In this document: in pieces, positions 43,419 to 52,004 of the stretch | Layout: each line of letters opens with the position of its first letter | Position numbering within the stretch: position 1 is the first letter of the stretch | NCBI GenBank assembly: GCA_964342305.1 | Contig: CAYFGK010000017.1 | Coordinates: 1-64,000, forward strand | DNA: 64,000 nucleotides | Origin: DT-110 sp964342305 | Lineage (GTDB): Bacteria; Bacteroidota; Bacteroidia; Chitinophagales; Saprospiraceae | Direction: 5' to 3' | Position numbers and translations under genes: made by a program | Notes under the pieces: model-generated | What the model was told of the DNA's origin: nothing | The model's input: only the letters and a program-made list of their open reading frames with translations | Databases searched by the model: none

Positions 43419-43808
43419 TCAGGCAACACACTTACTCAGGATCTGTTCCAACTCTTTTCGCTTTAGGGGTTTGGTTACAAAAGCCTCTACTTTTTCGTAC
43501 TCCCCCGCGCGGGTAATATCTTGTGGATTGACGGAGCTGGTTAGGATAAACAACCAATCAGCAAAGGATTTATCTTTTTTTCGGCACTCCTCCAGAAATA
43601 ACCAGCCATTCCAGATGGGCATATTCAGATCGAGAAAAATAACCTGAGGGAGCTCGCCTCCCTGTTTTTCAATGGCAGACAGTGTCTCAAAAGCCTCCTT
43701 ACCATTTTTATAGACGGTGATCTCATCAACCCGGTCGGTTCCCGATAAGATCATTGAGAGCAAGCGGACAAAAATCGGATCATCATCTATTATACAAACA
43801 TTAATCAT
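43419..43808 (-). CDS. Single-domain response regulator
   Basis: About 129 aa from ATG 43808; the longer frame to 43865 lies inside the kinase gene. It is a CheY-like receiver only, with the acidic triad IIDDDP (residues 6-11), phospho-acceptor Asp60 in IFLDLNMPIWNG, the switch Thr/Ser in ILTSSVNP and the Lys in VTKPLKRKE. There is no output domain. Its start overlaps the kinase 3' end by 8 nt, so the two are coupled. It probably relays to other kinases or proteins (SpoIIAA-like or Hpt type), as is usual in Bacteroidota. Confidence 0.9.
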   Translation of the reverse strand: MINVCIIDDDPIFVRLLSMILSGTDRVDEITVYKNGKEAFETLSAIEKQGGELPQVIFLDLNMPIWNGWLFLEECRKKDKSFADWLFILTSSVNPQDITRAGEYEKVEAFVTKPLKRKELEQILSKCVA

Positions 43809-44928
43809 TGCGTTGATTGGGCAGTGAAACACGAAACGTTGTACCGGTACCGACGCTACTTTCAACGGTTATGGAGCCTGACATGGCTTCCACCTGATTC
43901 TTAGTGATAAACAATCCAAGTCCATGTGATTGCGGATGATCATGGAAGGTCTTATACATGCCAAAGATCTCCGTGCCGTGACGTTCCAGGTCGATGCCAA
44001 TCCCATTATCAGATATAGTTAGATGGGTCAAATAGCGGTCTTTTTCTCCCAGGATGCGAACTTCCCTTTCCTTATCCGGCGCAGAGTACCTAATAGCATT
44101 AGTTATCAGGTTCAAACAAATACTTTCTACGTATGCCGGGATGCCCCAAACCTCCAGTTGGTCGGGCACCTCGTTATATATACAGACTTGTTGCTTCACA
44201 GCCTCACTATGTGTTACTTCTAATGCCTTCTCCAGGGTTTTATTCAGATTGATGTGGCTACAACACTTATTGGCCCGGGAATGAATGATGGCAATTTCAT
44301 TCAAATCCCTGACGGTAGTACGGAGGTTGCCGGAAGCGCTGTGGAGCATTTGCATCAATTCCTCTTTCAGGAGGTCGGGATGACTCTCGGCAAGCAACTC
44401 CAGGATAAATTCAATATTTCCGGCGTGAGACCGAAGGTTATGAGATACAATGTGGGCAAAGTTTTGCAACCGCCTGTTCTGGCTCTGGGTTATTTCCAGC
44501 AGATTTTGAACGCGCTGCTCAGATCTTTTCCGGTCGGTGATGTCTTCAGTAAACATCAGGATACCTCCTATTTCTCCGGCATCATCATACCAGGGGCGTA
44601 CATCCCACGTGATCCATTGCTCGGAGCCATCTTCACGCAGAAAGTACGCTTCGTCATTAGTATTGACTGCTCCCGCCAAACACTCCTGATGGATCTGTTT
44701 CCAATCCTCACCGATTTCGGGAAAAATGTCGTAGTGAGAAACACCTTCCAGCTCTCTGTCTCCCAGGTCATAATCAGCACGCCACTTTCCGGAGGCACCG
44801 ATATACCGGATATCCCGATCAAACATCGCGATTGCGTGGGGTGCCTGATCGATAAAGATACGATAGTAGCTACCCGGAGACTTCCGGCCTTCATGTGTAC
44901 GATAGGAGTACATAGCGTCTGCTGTCAT
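43801..44928 (-). CDS. PAS-domain sensor histidine kinase
   Basis: About 375 aa from ATG 44928; upstream TTG/GTG starts at 44997-44994 would add a hydrophobic segment (LLVTIGVSTIVLSLCF), and ATG 44913 would be shorter. A PAS/PAC domain (about 20-135 by this start, YRIFIDQAPHAIAMFDRDIR ... GGILMFTEDITDRKR) leads to the HisKA-type helix with acceptor His in AHIVSHNLRSHAGN. The HATPase domain follows (NLITNAIRYSA, ISDNGIGIDLERHG, SHGLGLFITKN). It is coupled by overlap to the single-domain regulator. The signal is unknown. Confidence 0.88.
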   Translation of the reverse strand: MTADAMYSYRTHEGRKSPGSYYRIFIDQAPHAIAMFDRDIRYIGASGKWRADYDLGDRELEGVSHYDIFPEIGEDWKQIHQECLAGAVNTNDEAYFLREDGSEQWITWDVRPWYDDAGEIGGILMFTEDITDRKRSEQRVQNLLEITQSQNRRLQNFAHIVSHNLRSHAGNIEFILELLAESHPDLLKEELMQMLHSASGNLRTTVRDLNEIAIIHSRANKCCSHINLNKTLEKALEVTHSEAVKQQVCIYNEVPDQLEVWGIPAYVESICLNLITNAIRYSAPDKEREVRILGEKDRYLTHLTISDNGIGIDLERHGTEIFGMYKTFHDHPQSHGLGLFITKNQVEAMSGSITVESSVGTGTTFRVSLPNQRND

Positions 44929-45003
44929 AGTCTGGAAACAAAGGGACAATACAATGGTACTTACGCCTATTGTCACCAAAAGTTTCAAGGTCACCAACGA
45001 CTG

Positions 45004-46164
45004 CTAGCTGTAAAAAGAGCTGCCTTCACGTGCCATTCTGCGCAAGAGGGGTGAGCACCGATAGCGATCTTCCCGGTACTCCTCGTAGAGGGTATCCATG
45101 CGCTCAACGCAGTTAGTAATACCGATCTCATCGGCCCAGCGGAGCAACCCTTTGGGATAATTAACCCCTTTTGTCATGGCAAGATCAATATGGTCCCTGG
45201 AAGCTATATTCAGGAACAGGGCATCCGCCGCTTCGTTGATGAGCATAGTAATCACCCGATCCACGATCGACTGCCCCAGTGCTTCGTCCTCCAGTGGTGA
45301 TGGGTTTTCCGCATTATCACCGTACAGATAGAATCCCCGCCCGCTTTTACGGCCCAGATACCCCGCCTGCGCCAATCGCTTTTGCGTAAAGCTGGGCTTG
45401 TAGCGGGGGTCGTAGAAAAACGCTTCAAATACCGTTTCGGTAACGGTGTAATTGACGTCGTGCCCTATATAATCCATGAGGGTAAATGGCCCCATCCGGA
45501 AACCGCCCAACTTGGTCAGCGCCCAATCGATGGTAGCTACATCAGCCTTCCCCTCCTCCAAAATACGGAGGGATTCGCCGTAAAACGGACGGGCAACCCG
45601 GTTGACAATGAAGCCGGGAGTATCCTTGGCAACAACTGTCACTTTACCCCAGGAATCGATCTGTTCTTTTGCTGCCTTAACTACATCCTCACTCGTCTGC
45701 ACGGCCGGAATGATCTCTACCAGTTTCATCAGGGGTGCCGGATTAAAAAAATGGATTCCCATGACGCGTTCGGGGTGTTTGCAGGCAGCGGCAATCGCCG
45801 CAATCGGCAAGGAGGATGTGTTGCTGGCCAGGATGGTCTCTTTTCCCACCAACGATTCCAATTCCCTGAAGACCTTCTTTTTTATATCCAGATTCTCCAC
45901 AATTGCTTCGATCACCAGCCCGGTATCGACCATTTCCGATAATTTCTGAGTGTAGGTGATCCGCTGCTGCAGGGCCTTTGCTTCTTCGGCACTGATCCGC
46001 CCTTTCTCGATCAGGCGGCTCATGATCTTTTGCAGGGAAGTGCGGGATTTTTCCAGGGCTTCGGCAGAGACATCGTAGAGAATGACCGGATGGCCGGACG
46101 CTGAGGCCACCTGGGCGATGCCCGATCCCATGGCACCACTTCCAATAATTCCGATTTGCATCAT
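45004..46164 (-). CDS. 3-hydroxyacyl-CoA dehydrogenase
   Basis: A 386-aa enzyme starting MMQIGIIGSGAMGSGIAQVA; ATG 46161 is equally possible. The NAD-binding Rossmann glycine motif GSGAMGSG, SNTSSLPIAAIA, the catalytic His in GIHFFNPAPLMKLVEII, and a second C-terminal 3HCDH domain are all present. It oxidises 3-hydroxyacyl-CoA to 3-oxoacyl-CoA in beta-oxidation, butyrate or phenylacetate-like routes. It resembles PaaH/FadB2 proteins. It ends 6 nt before the open frame of the PAS kinase, but that gene probably starts 76 nt later. No other paa genes are here. Confidence 0.9.
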   Translation of the reverse strand: MMQIGIIGSGAMGSGIAQVASASGHPVILYDVSAEALEKSRTSLQKIMSRLIEKGRISAEEAKALQQRITYTQKLSEMVDTGLVIEAIVENLDIKKKVFRELESLVGKETILASNTSSLPIAAIAAACKHPERVMGIHFFNPAPLMKLVEIIPAVQTSEDVVKAAKEQIDSWGKVTVVAKDTPGFIVNRVARPFYGESLRILEEGKADVATIDWALTKLGGFRMGPFTLMDYIGHDVNYTVTETVFEAFFYDPRYKPSFTQKRLAQAGYLGRKSGRGFYLYGDNAENPSPLEDEALGQSIVDRVITMLINEAADALFLNIASRDHIDLAMTKGVNYPKGLLRWADEIGITNCVERMDTLYEEYREDRYRCSPLLRRMAREGSSFYS

Positions 46165-46198
46165 AACACGAGTAGGTTTTATGTTGGTTTCGTTTGGT

Positions 46199-46621
46199 CT
46201 AAAACAGATCCTCGAAGCCCTTCAGGTTTCCGAGTCCTTTCAGGTCGTCTTCGTCACCACCTCCGCCGCCGCCCCGCTGCATTTCGATGTAGGCTCTGTC
46301 AACCCGCCCTCCCAGAGGAGGTTGTTGTTTGGAGATACGCACTTTGACGGTCTTAACATTACTGAATTGCCCGGCAATTTTATCCATGATGCGCTGAGCG
46401 ACATGTTCGAGCAAGGCACTTGGCTTACGCATCTCGATTCTACAAATGGTATAAATGGTTTCGTAGTTCACCGTGCGGGTGAGATCATCCATTTTCGCTG
46501 CCTGGTTGACTCGTGCGTCAACCGTCACATCTACTATGAAATGATTGCCGATTATTTGTTCCTCTTCGTAAAATCCGTGGTATGCATAAAACTGCATACC
46601 TTCTAAAGCAATGGTGGCCAT
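46199..46621 (-). CDS. folB: Dihydroneopterin aldolase
   Basis: A 140-aa enzyme with the FolB core: MATIALEGMQFYAYHGFYEE (substrate loop with the Tyr-His), NYETIYTICR, the catalytic Lys in VRISKQQPPLGG. It cleaves 7,8-dihydroneopterin in folate synthesis. After the usual end near residue 115 it has a 25-residue tail with a run of six Gly and acidic/hydrophobic patches (DEDDLKGLGNLKGFEDLF), which FolB proteins do not normally have. It lies 34 nt upstream of the dehydrogenase gene on the same strand. Confidence 0.9.
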   Translation of the reverse strand: MATIALEGMQFYAYHGFYEEEQIIGNHFIVDVTVDARVNQAAKMDDLTRTVNYETIYTICRIEMRKPSALLEHVAQRIMDKIAGQFSNVKTVKVRISKQQPPLGGRVDRAYIEMQRGGGGGGDEDDLKGLGNLKGFEDLF

Positions 46622-46782
46622 GAGCTACTATTTTTGCCGGAAGGCAGAACACCTTCGTTATCCCCAGGTCAGAAAAAGACGTTAGCGGGGATGAGTGTTT
46701 CCAAAATAGAAAGAGTAGATTGATATACGTACCTTTATTGAAAGAACGTCATAACTAAATTAACCAAAGAGCAATCTGTTGA

Positions 46783-46796
46783 TTGCTTTCGCAAAA
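46783..46796. repeat. Mini-hairpin upstream of the acyl-CoA dehydrogenase gene
   Basis: TTGCTTTCGCAAAA lies 11 nt before ATG 46808. The minus strand reads GCGAAAGC. A GCCGGAAGGC relative after five T lies at 46631-46645 in the same intergenic region. Confidence 0.5.
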
Positions 46797-46807
46797 CACA
46801 CAGTTGT

Positions 46808-48028
46808 ATGGCAAAAAACGGAACCGTACACGGCACCATTGAGAAAAAAGCAAAGGAAGACCGCTTTCAGGGTCACGATTACTATAACATCGACGATCTG
46901 CTCCAGGAAGATCACCTCCTGGCCAGGGATGCGGTACGTACCTGGGTAAAACAAGAGGTATCTCCCATCATTGAGGAATATTCAGAACGGGCCGAATGTC
47001 CCACTCACCTGTACAAGGGCCTCGCCGAGATCGGCGCTTACGGCCCCAGTCTGCCGGTCGAATACGGCGGCGGAGGAATGGATGAGATCGCCTACGGGGT
47101 GATCATGCAGGAGTTGGAACGGGGTGACTCAGGAATTCGCTCTATGGCTTCCGTACAGGGCTCACTGGTGATGTATCCTATCTTCCGGTTTGGTTCGGAG
47201 GAACAAAAGAAAAAGTACCTGCCCAAACTAGGTTGCGGTGAATTGATCGGCTGCTTCGGCCTCACCGAACCCGATCACGGCTCCAACCCGGGCGGGATGG
47301 TAACCAATATCAAAGACGACGGTGATGCCTTCATCCTCAACGGTGCCAAAATGTGGATCACCAATTCGCCCGTTGCGGATATCGCTGTGGTCTGGGCCAA
47401 GGATGAGGAAGGCAAGATCCGAGGCATGGTAGTCGAAAAGGACATGGCTGGGTTTTCCGCTCCGGAGATTAAGGGTAAACTGTCCCTGCGTGCCTCCATC
47501 ACCGGCGAACTGGTTTTCGAAGACGTTCGAGTACCGAAATCTAATGTTTTCCCCGACATCAAGGGCCTGAAGGGTCCGCTTTCCTGCTTGTCCAAAGCCC
47601 GCTACGGCATTTCCTGGGGAGCTATAGGTGCCGCCATGGATTGCTATGATTCCGCCCTTCGCTATTCACAGGAGCGCGAGCAGTTCGGCAGGCCTATCGG
47701 TGGTTTCCAGCTTACGCAAAAAAAACTGGCAGAGATGATCACTGAGATCACCAAAGCCCAGCTACTGGCATGGCGCCTGGGAACCCTCGCCAATGATGGT
47801 AAAGCAACTCCGGCCCAGATCTCGATGGCCAAACGCAATAACGTCAATATGGCACTCGAGATCGCCCGCGAAGCCCGCCAGATCCACGGTGGCATGGGGA
47901 TTACCAACGAATACCCGGTGATGCGCCACATGATGAACCTCGAAACGGTACTCACTTACGAAGGCACCCACGATATTCACCTGTTGATCACGGGAATGGA
48001 CGTAACGGGCTTAAATGCTTTTTCATAG
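46808..48028 (+). CDS. Acyl-CoA dehydrogenase (glutaryl-CoA dehydrogenase-like)
   Basis: A 406-aa flavoprotein. The FAD-binding motif GCFGLTEPDHGSNPGGM, the substrate-site ITNSPVADIAVVWAKDE, and the C-terminal TYEGTHDIHLLITG with the catalytic Glu are present. The segment LKGPLSCLSKARYGISWGAI, followed by EREQFGRPIGGFQLTQKKLA, is close to glutaryl-CoA dehydrogenases. Glutaryl-CoA to crotonyl-CoA is thus the best guess, with general short-chain dehydrogenation as alternative. The stop TAG overlaps the first base pairs of an AGGTTTGAGG repeat. Confidence 0.88.
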   Translation: MAKNGTVHGTIEKKAKEDRFQGHDYYNIDDLLQEDHLLARDAVRTWVKQEVSPIIEEYSERAECPTHLYKGLAEIGAYGPSLPVEYGGGGMDEIAYGVIMQELERGDSGIRSMASVQGSLVMYPIFRFGSEEQKKKYLPKLGCGELIGCFGLTEPDHGSNPGGMVTNIKDDGDAFILNGAKMWITNSPVADIAVVWAKDEEGKIRGMVVEKDMAGFSAPEIKGKLSLRASITGELVFEDVRVPKSNVFPDIKGLKGPLSCLSKARYGISWGAIGAAMDCYDSALRYSQEREQFGRPIGGFQLTQKKLAEMITEITKAQLLAWRLGTLANDGKATPAQISMAKRNNVNMALEIAREARQIHGGMGITNEYPVMRHMMNLETVLTYEGTHDIHLLITGMDVTGLNAFS

Positions 48029-48097
48029 GTTTGAGGTAACCTCTAACCTAGCCTCAAACCCCAAACCCCAAACCCCAAACCCCAAACCTCAAACCTG
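48027..48097. repeat. AGGTTTGAGG foldback repeat at the dehydrogenase stop
   Basis: AGGTTTGAGG (48027-48036) begins inside the TAG stop codon. CCTCAAACC (48052-48060), a run of CCCCAAA units and CCTCAAACCT (48087-48096) follow. The complementary halves can fold back. Same family as at 9573-9672. Confidence 0.7.
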
Positions 48098-48244
48098 TTT
48101 TGGTCGAGGTAATGGCGGGGCTGGCCGTTTAATCGTTACGGAACCTTTATTTTTTGACTGGTTTCCCGTAATTTTCTAAGAAGATAAAACCAAATCTTAC
48201 GTTTCTTGCGTTAGATGAGCAAACGATAATAGAAAAGAGAGCGT

Positions 48245-49492
48245 ATGAGGCTTCGCATTGTAGTGCTTTTTGGGTGTCTGTTCGGTTTATGTGCCGGTCT
48301 GCAAGCCCAGGAAGAACCTATCAAGCTAACGAACCCCTCCTTTGAGGATTTACCCCACCACAGCAAACCACCCCGTGGGTGGATCGATTGTGGATTCGAC
48401 GGAGAAACGCCCGTCGATGTTCAACCCAATGGCACGTTTAGCGTCACCAAACCGGCCGATGAAGGTAACACCTACATTGGCATGGTTGTACGCGATAATG
48501 ATACCTGGGAGGCCGTTAGCCAACGACTTAGTCGTCCCCTTCAGGCCGGGCAGTGTTACGAATTTTCCGTCAGCCTGTCCCGGTCCGAACTGTATGTTAG
48601 TACCAGTCGGGTTACCGATAGCCCCGCGAATTACGTGACCCCCGCTAAGCTGCGTATTTACGGAGGTAATGATTACTGTGACAAAGCATTTCTGCTGGCC
48701 GAGACCAGCCTGATCATCAACACCCGGTGGCTGGAGTATTCCTTCCGGTTTGAACCAACAGCGAATTACACCCACCTTATCTTCGAAGCGTTTTATAAAA
48801 CGCCTTCCCTCTTTCCGTACAACGGCAATGTCCTGATGGATAATGCGAGTGAGATCGTGCCGGTACCCTGCGATGAAGAGATCATCGCTCAGGAGGAACC
48901 CGAAGAGCCCCAGGAACAGGTGCGCGAAGTAGTTGTGGAGGAAGCTAATCCGGATCCAGTCAACGAGCGGGTTGATCCGCCGGCACAACGGGATCCCGAC
49001 CCCATCGCTATTGAGGAAGATCCTCCTCAGGAAACACCCCCGCCTCTGCAACCACGTCCGAACGACGAAGCAACATCTCAGGAGGAAGTAATTGAGGATG
49101 TCTCCTTCTCTGAATTGACCGAAGCGGACATTCGGGAAGGAATGACCCTGCGGACTAACCAGATCTTTTTCCAGGCCGACAAATCCCTGATCACCGATCA
49201 GTCGTTTGAGGTACTTGACGATATTTACCAGTTCCTAAGTTCCAATGATGGGGTTGTTATTGAAGTAGGCGGGCATACTAATGGTCTGCCTCCGCACAAT
49301 TATTGTGATCAGCTATCCGACGCCCGCGCCAAAGCGGTAACTGACTACCTGGCCCGCAAAGGCATCGATCGCGACCGCCTGGAATACAAGGGTTACGGTA
49401 AGCGGCAGCCCATTGCCACCAACGATACGCCGGCTGGCCGTCGCAAAAATCAACGGGTAGAATTCAAGATCCTCCGCGTCAACGGGGACTAA
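48245..49492 (+). CDS. OmpA-family outer-membrane protein
   Basis: A 415-aa protein with a signal peptide (IVVLFGCLFGLCAGLQAQ). Residues 25-225 form a CBM-like beta-sandwich (LTNPSFEDLPHHSKPPRGW and the VGVALM-like strand pattern). An acidic, Pro-rich linker (about 220-290) follows, then an OmpA/MotB peptidoglycan-binding domain (300-412: IFFQADKSLITDQSFEVLDD ... GHTNGLPPHNYCDQLSDARA ... GYGKRQPIATNDTPAGRRKN). It likely links the outer membrane to peptidoglycan, with a galactose-binding-like external module. A strong terminator follows. Single gene. Confidence 0.85.
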   Translation: MRLRIVVLFGCLFGLCAGLQAQEEPIKLTNPSFEDLPHHSKPPRGWIDCGFDGETPVDVQPNGTFSVTKPADEGNTYIGMVVRDNDTWEAVSQRLSRPLQAGQCYEFSVSLSRSELYVSTSRVTDSPANYVTPAKLRIYGGNDYCDKAFLLAETSLIINTRWLEYSFRFEPTANYTHLIFEAFYKTPSLFPYNGNVLMDNASEIVPVPCDEEIIAQEEPEEPQEQVREVVVEEANPDPVNERVDPPAQRDPDPIAIEEDPPQETPPPLQPRPNDEATSQEEVIEDVSFSELTEADIREGMTLRTNQIFFQADKSLITDQSFEVLDDIYQFLSSNDGVVIEVGGHTNGLPPHNYCDQLSDARAKAVTDYLARKGIDRDRLEYKGYGKRQPIATNDTPAGRRKNQRVEFKILRVNGD

Positions 49493-49515
49493 CCCTCGTT
49501 CCTTTTTTTTGACAC

Positions 49516-49548
49516 AACAAAGCCATGGCTCCCGGCCATGGCTTTGTT
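49516..49548 (+). terminator. Terminator hairpin of the OmpA-family gene
   Basis: AACAAAGCCATGGC (49516-49529) pairs with GCCATGGCTTTGTT (49535-49548) around a 5-nt loop. A T-run precedes it, and TTTAG follows. Confidence 0.75.
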
Positions 49549-49586
49549 AGTTTAGGTACCTTGCTATTCTTTTAACCCCTAATCGT

Positions 49587-50393
49587 ATGCACCGTCAGCG
49601 CTTTTCGCTCCCCGAATCAGCTCAGGTTTTTAAGTACCGGCTTCTGCAATGGAGTCGTCGACACCATCCGGTTTGTTTTCTGGATAATAACGGTCAGGGC
49701 TCCTACGGCTATCCCAACGGACGAGTTCTAATGGCCGTAGGTCAGGTGCGCTCTCTGCTGGCCCGGGCAGGGGAAAACGCCTTCGATCAACTGCGATCCC
49801 AACAAAGCCTCCACGGAGGTTGGTGGCTCGGCTACCTGGGGTATGACCTCAAAAACGAAATAGAAACCCTGAACAGTAATCATCCGGACCCGCTTGGATT
49901 CCCCGACCTGCATTTCTTTCAGCCGGAGCATTTGTTTCTCGTGCGCGAGCACTCCGTTACTATTCTTTCCCACACCAGGGANNNNNNNNNNNNNNNNNNN
50001 NNNNNNNNNNNNNNNNNNNNNNNNNNNNNNNNNNNNNNNNNNNNNNNNNNNNNNNNNNNNNNNNNNNNNNNNNNNNNNNNNGGAGCCCCCAAAGTCAGGG
50101 CTATGCAGTTAATTGAGGAACTGGAGGTAAGCCGCCGGGGACTCTACTCCGGGGCAGTAGGCTATATTACTCCCGAGGGCAATTTCGACTTTAACGTGGT
50201 CATCCGGTCATTACTTTACCGTGCTGACACCGGGTATTTATCGTTTCAGGTGGGCGGAGCCATTGTCAATGACTCCGATCCGGCCCAGGAATTCGAAGAA
50301 TGTATCTGGAAAGCCAGGGGTATTCTGGAGACACTCGGGCTTAGTGCACGTGAGATCCGGCCCTATCCGCGCGCCCAGCCTCGTTCTACCTGA
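49587..50393 (+). CDS. pabB: Aminodeoxychorismate/anthranilate synthase component I, interrupted by gap
   Basis: The N-terminal 131 residues (RFSLPESAQVFKYRLLQWSR, WWLGYLGYDLKNEIE) fit the N-terminal lobe of PabB-like proteins. After 100 N, the C-terminal 104 residues show GAPKVRAMQLIEELE, RGLYSGAVGYITPEGNFDF and FQVGGAIVNDSDPAQEFEE, the chorismate-binding end. About 170-200 residues of the chorismate domain are absent, so the true gap must be near 0.5-0.6 kb rather than 100 bp. The 3' end overlaps aroA by 31 bp, convergently. Product: 4-amino-4-deoxychorismate or anthranilate. Confidence 0.85.
   Translation: MHRQRFSLPESAQVFKYRLLQWSRRHHPVCFLDNNGQGSYGYPNGRVLMAVGQVRSLLARAGENAFDQLRSQQSLHGGWWLGYLGYDLKNEIETLNSNHPDPLGFPDLHFFQPEHLFLVREHSVTILSHTRXXXXXXXXXXXXXXXXXXXXXXXXXXXXXXXXXXGAPKVRAMQLIEELEVSRRGLYSGAVGYITPEGNFDFNVVIRSLLYRADTGYLSFQVGGAIVNDSDPAQEFEECIWKARGILETLGLSAREIRPYPRAQPRST
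49982..50081. other. Scaffold gap (100 N) inside pabB
   Basis: The flanking coding sequence cannot be contiguous at 100 bp because a core stretch of the chorismate-binding domain is missing. Confidence 0.9.
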
Positions 50394-51625
50394 AAACCCA
50401 GACTCGATAAATCCTCCCAGAAAGCGGGATAGGATTTCACCACCACCTCCGGTTCCTCGATCCGGATTGGCCCCAGGAGAGCGAGGGGCGCGAAGGCCAT
50501 TGCCATCCGGTGGTCCTCGTACGTAGCGAAGGCCGGGCTGTTATCGGTCAGCTTCGCCTTACCGGTGACGGCAAACCATTCTTTATCGTCGAGATCATAG
50601 GACATAGGCTCCATGGCACAACCGACTTTTGCCAATTCCTGCTGAAGGGCAGCGATACGGTCCGTTTCCTTAATCCGCAGCGTCTCCAGCCCGGCAAACT
50701 CACCACGCAGTCCCAAACCTGCACAAACGACCGCCAGCGTTTGGGCCAGATCGGGACACCGCAGGAAGTCGAAACGGAACGGATGGCTGGCCGGTGGTGA
50801 TGAACGGGTCAGATGTACGCCCTTTTCGTGGTATTCGGTCTGGATACCAAAGTGTTCCATCATGTCGGCCAGTACGGAGTCTCCCTGCACACTATCGGGG
50901 AACAGCCCGTGCAGGTGAATATCGGGATCCTCCGTCAGGGCAGCCATAGCGTAATAATAGGATGCTGCACTCCAGTCAGCCTCCACGGTAAAGGCGCGCG
51001 GCATATAGGACTGATGGCTGATACGGATAGTTTGGTCTTCCCATACGTGCTCCACCCCGAAATAGGCCATCAGCTTGAGGGTCATTTCGATATAGGGACG
51101 GGAGACGATGGTTCCTTCGAGCTTAAGTATCAGGCCGTTGGGGAGAGTCGGGGCAATCATCAACAGCGCCGAGATATACTGGGAGCTGGTGTTGGCAGCG
51201 ATAGCCAATTCGTTCGTTTCTCCCATCTGATCAGCGGGACCGATCCGCAGTGGAGGATACCCTTCTTTTTCCAGGTATTCGATCCGGGCACCGAGTTTTT
51301 TCAGGGCTTCCGCCAAAACACCGATCGGCCGCTGCTTCATGCGGTCGGTCCCCGTCAGGATCTGAGTGCCGGATTGCAGGGACAGGTAGGCGGTAAGAAA
51401 CCGGTAGGTAGTGCCGGCGGCACCGGCATCCAGTACCTCCTCCGAAGAGGATAGCAGCGTATTGAGCAATTGGGTGTCTTTAGCATTTGCCAGGCGCAGT
51501 ATGGGGAACTCACGCCGGCTTAAGGCACGGATGAGTAGTGCCCGGTTGGCGATACTTTTGGAACCGGTAAGATCAATGGTCCCACGTAGGGTGGTAGCTG
51601 CTTTTTGCAGGGTGAGGATTTGCAT
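50363..51625 (-). CDS. aroA: 3-phosphoshikimate 1-carboxyvinyltransferase (EPSP synthase)
   Basis: About 420 aa from ATG 51625, which starts the protein at MQILTLQKAATTLRGTIDLT. The signature TGSKSIANRALLI (PEP/shikimate-3-phosphate binding), the domain-crossing GAAGTTYRFLTAYL, the middle IAANTSSQYISALLM and the C-terminal RIKETDRIAAL and YEDHRMAMAFAPLAL motifs are all present. It transfers enolpyruvyl from PEP to shikimate-3-phosphate. It is the last gene in a minus-strand row after phoH and a small unknown. Its last 31 bp overlap convergent pabB. Confidence 0.93.
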   Translation of the reverse strand: MQILTLQKAATTLRGTIDLTGSKSIANRALLIRALSRREFPILRLANAKDTQLLNTLLSSSEEVLDAGAAGTTYRFLTAYLSLQSGTQILTGTDRMKQRPIGVLAEALKKLGARIEYLEKEGYPPLRIGPADQMGETNELAIAANTSSQYISALLMIAPTLPNGLILKLEGTIVSRPYIEMTLKLMAYFGVEHVWEDQTIRISHQSYMPRAFTVEADWSAASYYYAMAALTEDPDIHLHGLFPDSVQGDSVLADMMEHFGIQTEYHEKGVHLTRSSPPASHPFRFDFLRCPDLAQTLAVVCAGLGLRGEFAGLETLRIKETDRIAALQQELAKVGCAMEPMSYDLDDKEWFAVTGKAKLTDNSPAFATYEDHRMAMAFAPLALLGPIRIEEPEVVVKSYPAFWEDLSSLGFQVERGWARG

Positions 51626-51771
51626 GAATACGAAATAGTCATGGTCAAAAATAACCACCAACCCCGACTTAGGATCCACGGAGGGATAAGTGTGGCGGGC
51701 TGGGCGGGTTCATGGACCAAATTAGCAAAAACCCCCAGATAGGATCGGTTTAGCCAAGAACAATTCCCGAA

Positions 51772-51981
51772 TTAATCCACCAGATCCCGGTACTGTTCTA
51801 CGAAATCCCGGGCTGTTTTTTCCCGTTGGCCCGATTTACCGGTATCGCCTTCGGATGAGTCATCCTGGGCCTCCGAGGAGGCCGCACGGACTTGCTCGAT
51901 GACCCCCAACTTACGGAGTCCATCCAGCACGCGTTGAAAGGCTTCGGCCTTATCATCTGCAACATCGATGATATACTTCAT
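51772..51981 (-). CDS. Small acidic protein, possible antitoxin-like
   Basis: A 69-aa protein starting MKYIIDVADDKAEAFQRVLDG; the second half is charged and disordered (SSEAQDDSSEGDTGKSGQ). The short KYIIDV strand followed by a helix recalls small antitoxin-type proteins of Bacteroidota, but no toxin gene is adjacent. It lies 23 nt after phoH on the same strand, so they may share a transcript. I cannot assign a function. Confidence 0.5.
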   Translation of the reverse strand: MKYIIDVADDKAEAFQRVLDGLRKLGVIEQVRAASSEAQDDSSEGDTGKSGQREKTARDFVEQYRDLVD

Positions 51982-52004
51982 GCTTTGGTATTGTCAGTCG
52001 TAAA

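Noticed and set aside
44929..44997. N-terminal transmembrane segment of the PAS kinase
   Set aside because: It needs a TTG or GTG start 7-10 nt after the upstream stop and may be untranslated spacer; left as uncertain rather than annotated.
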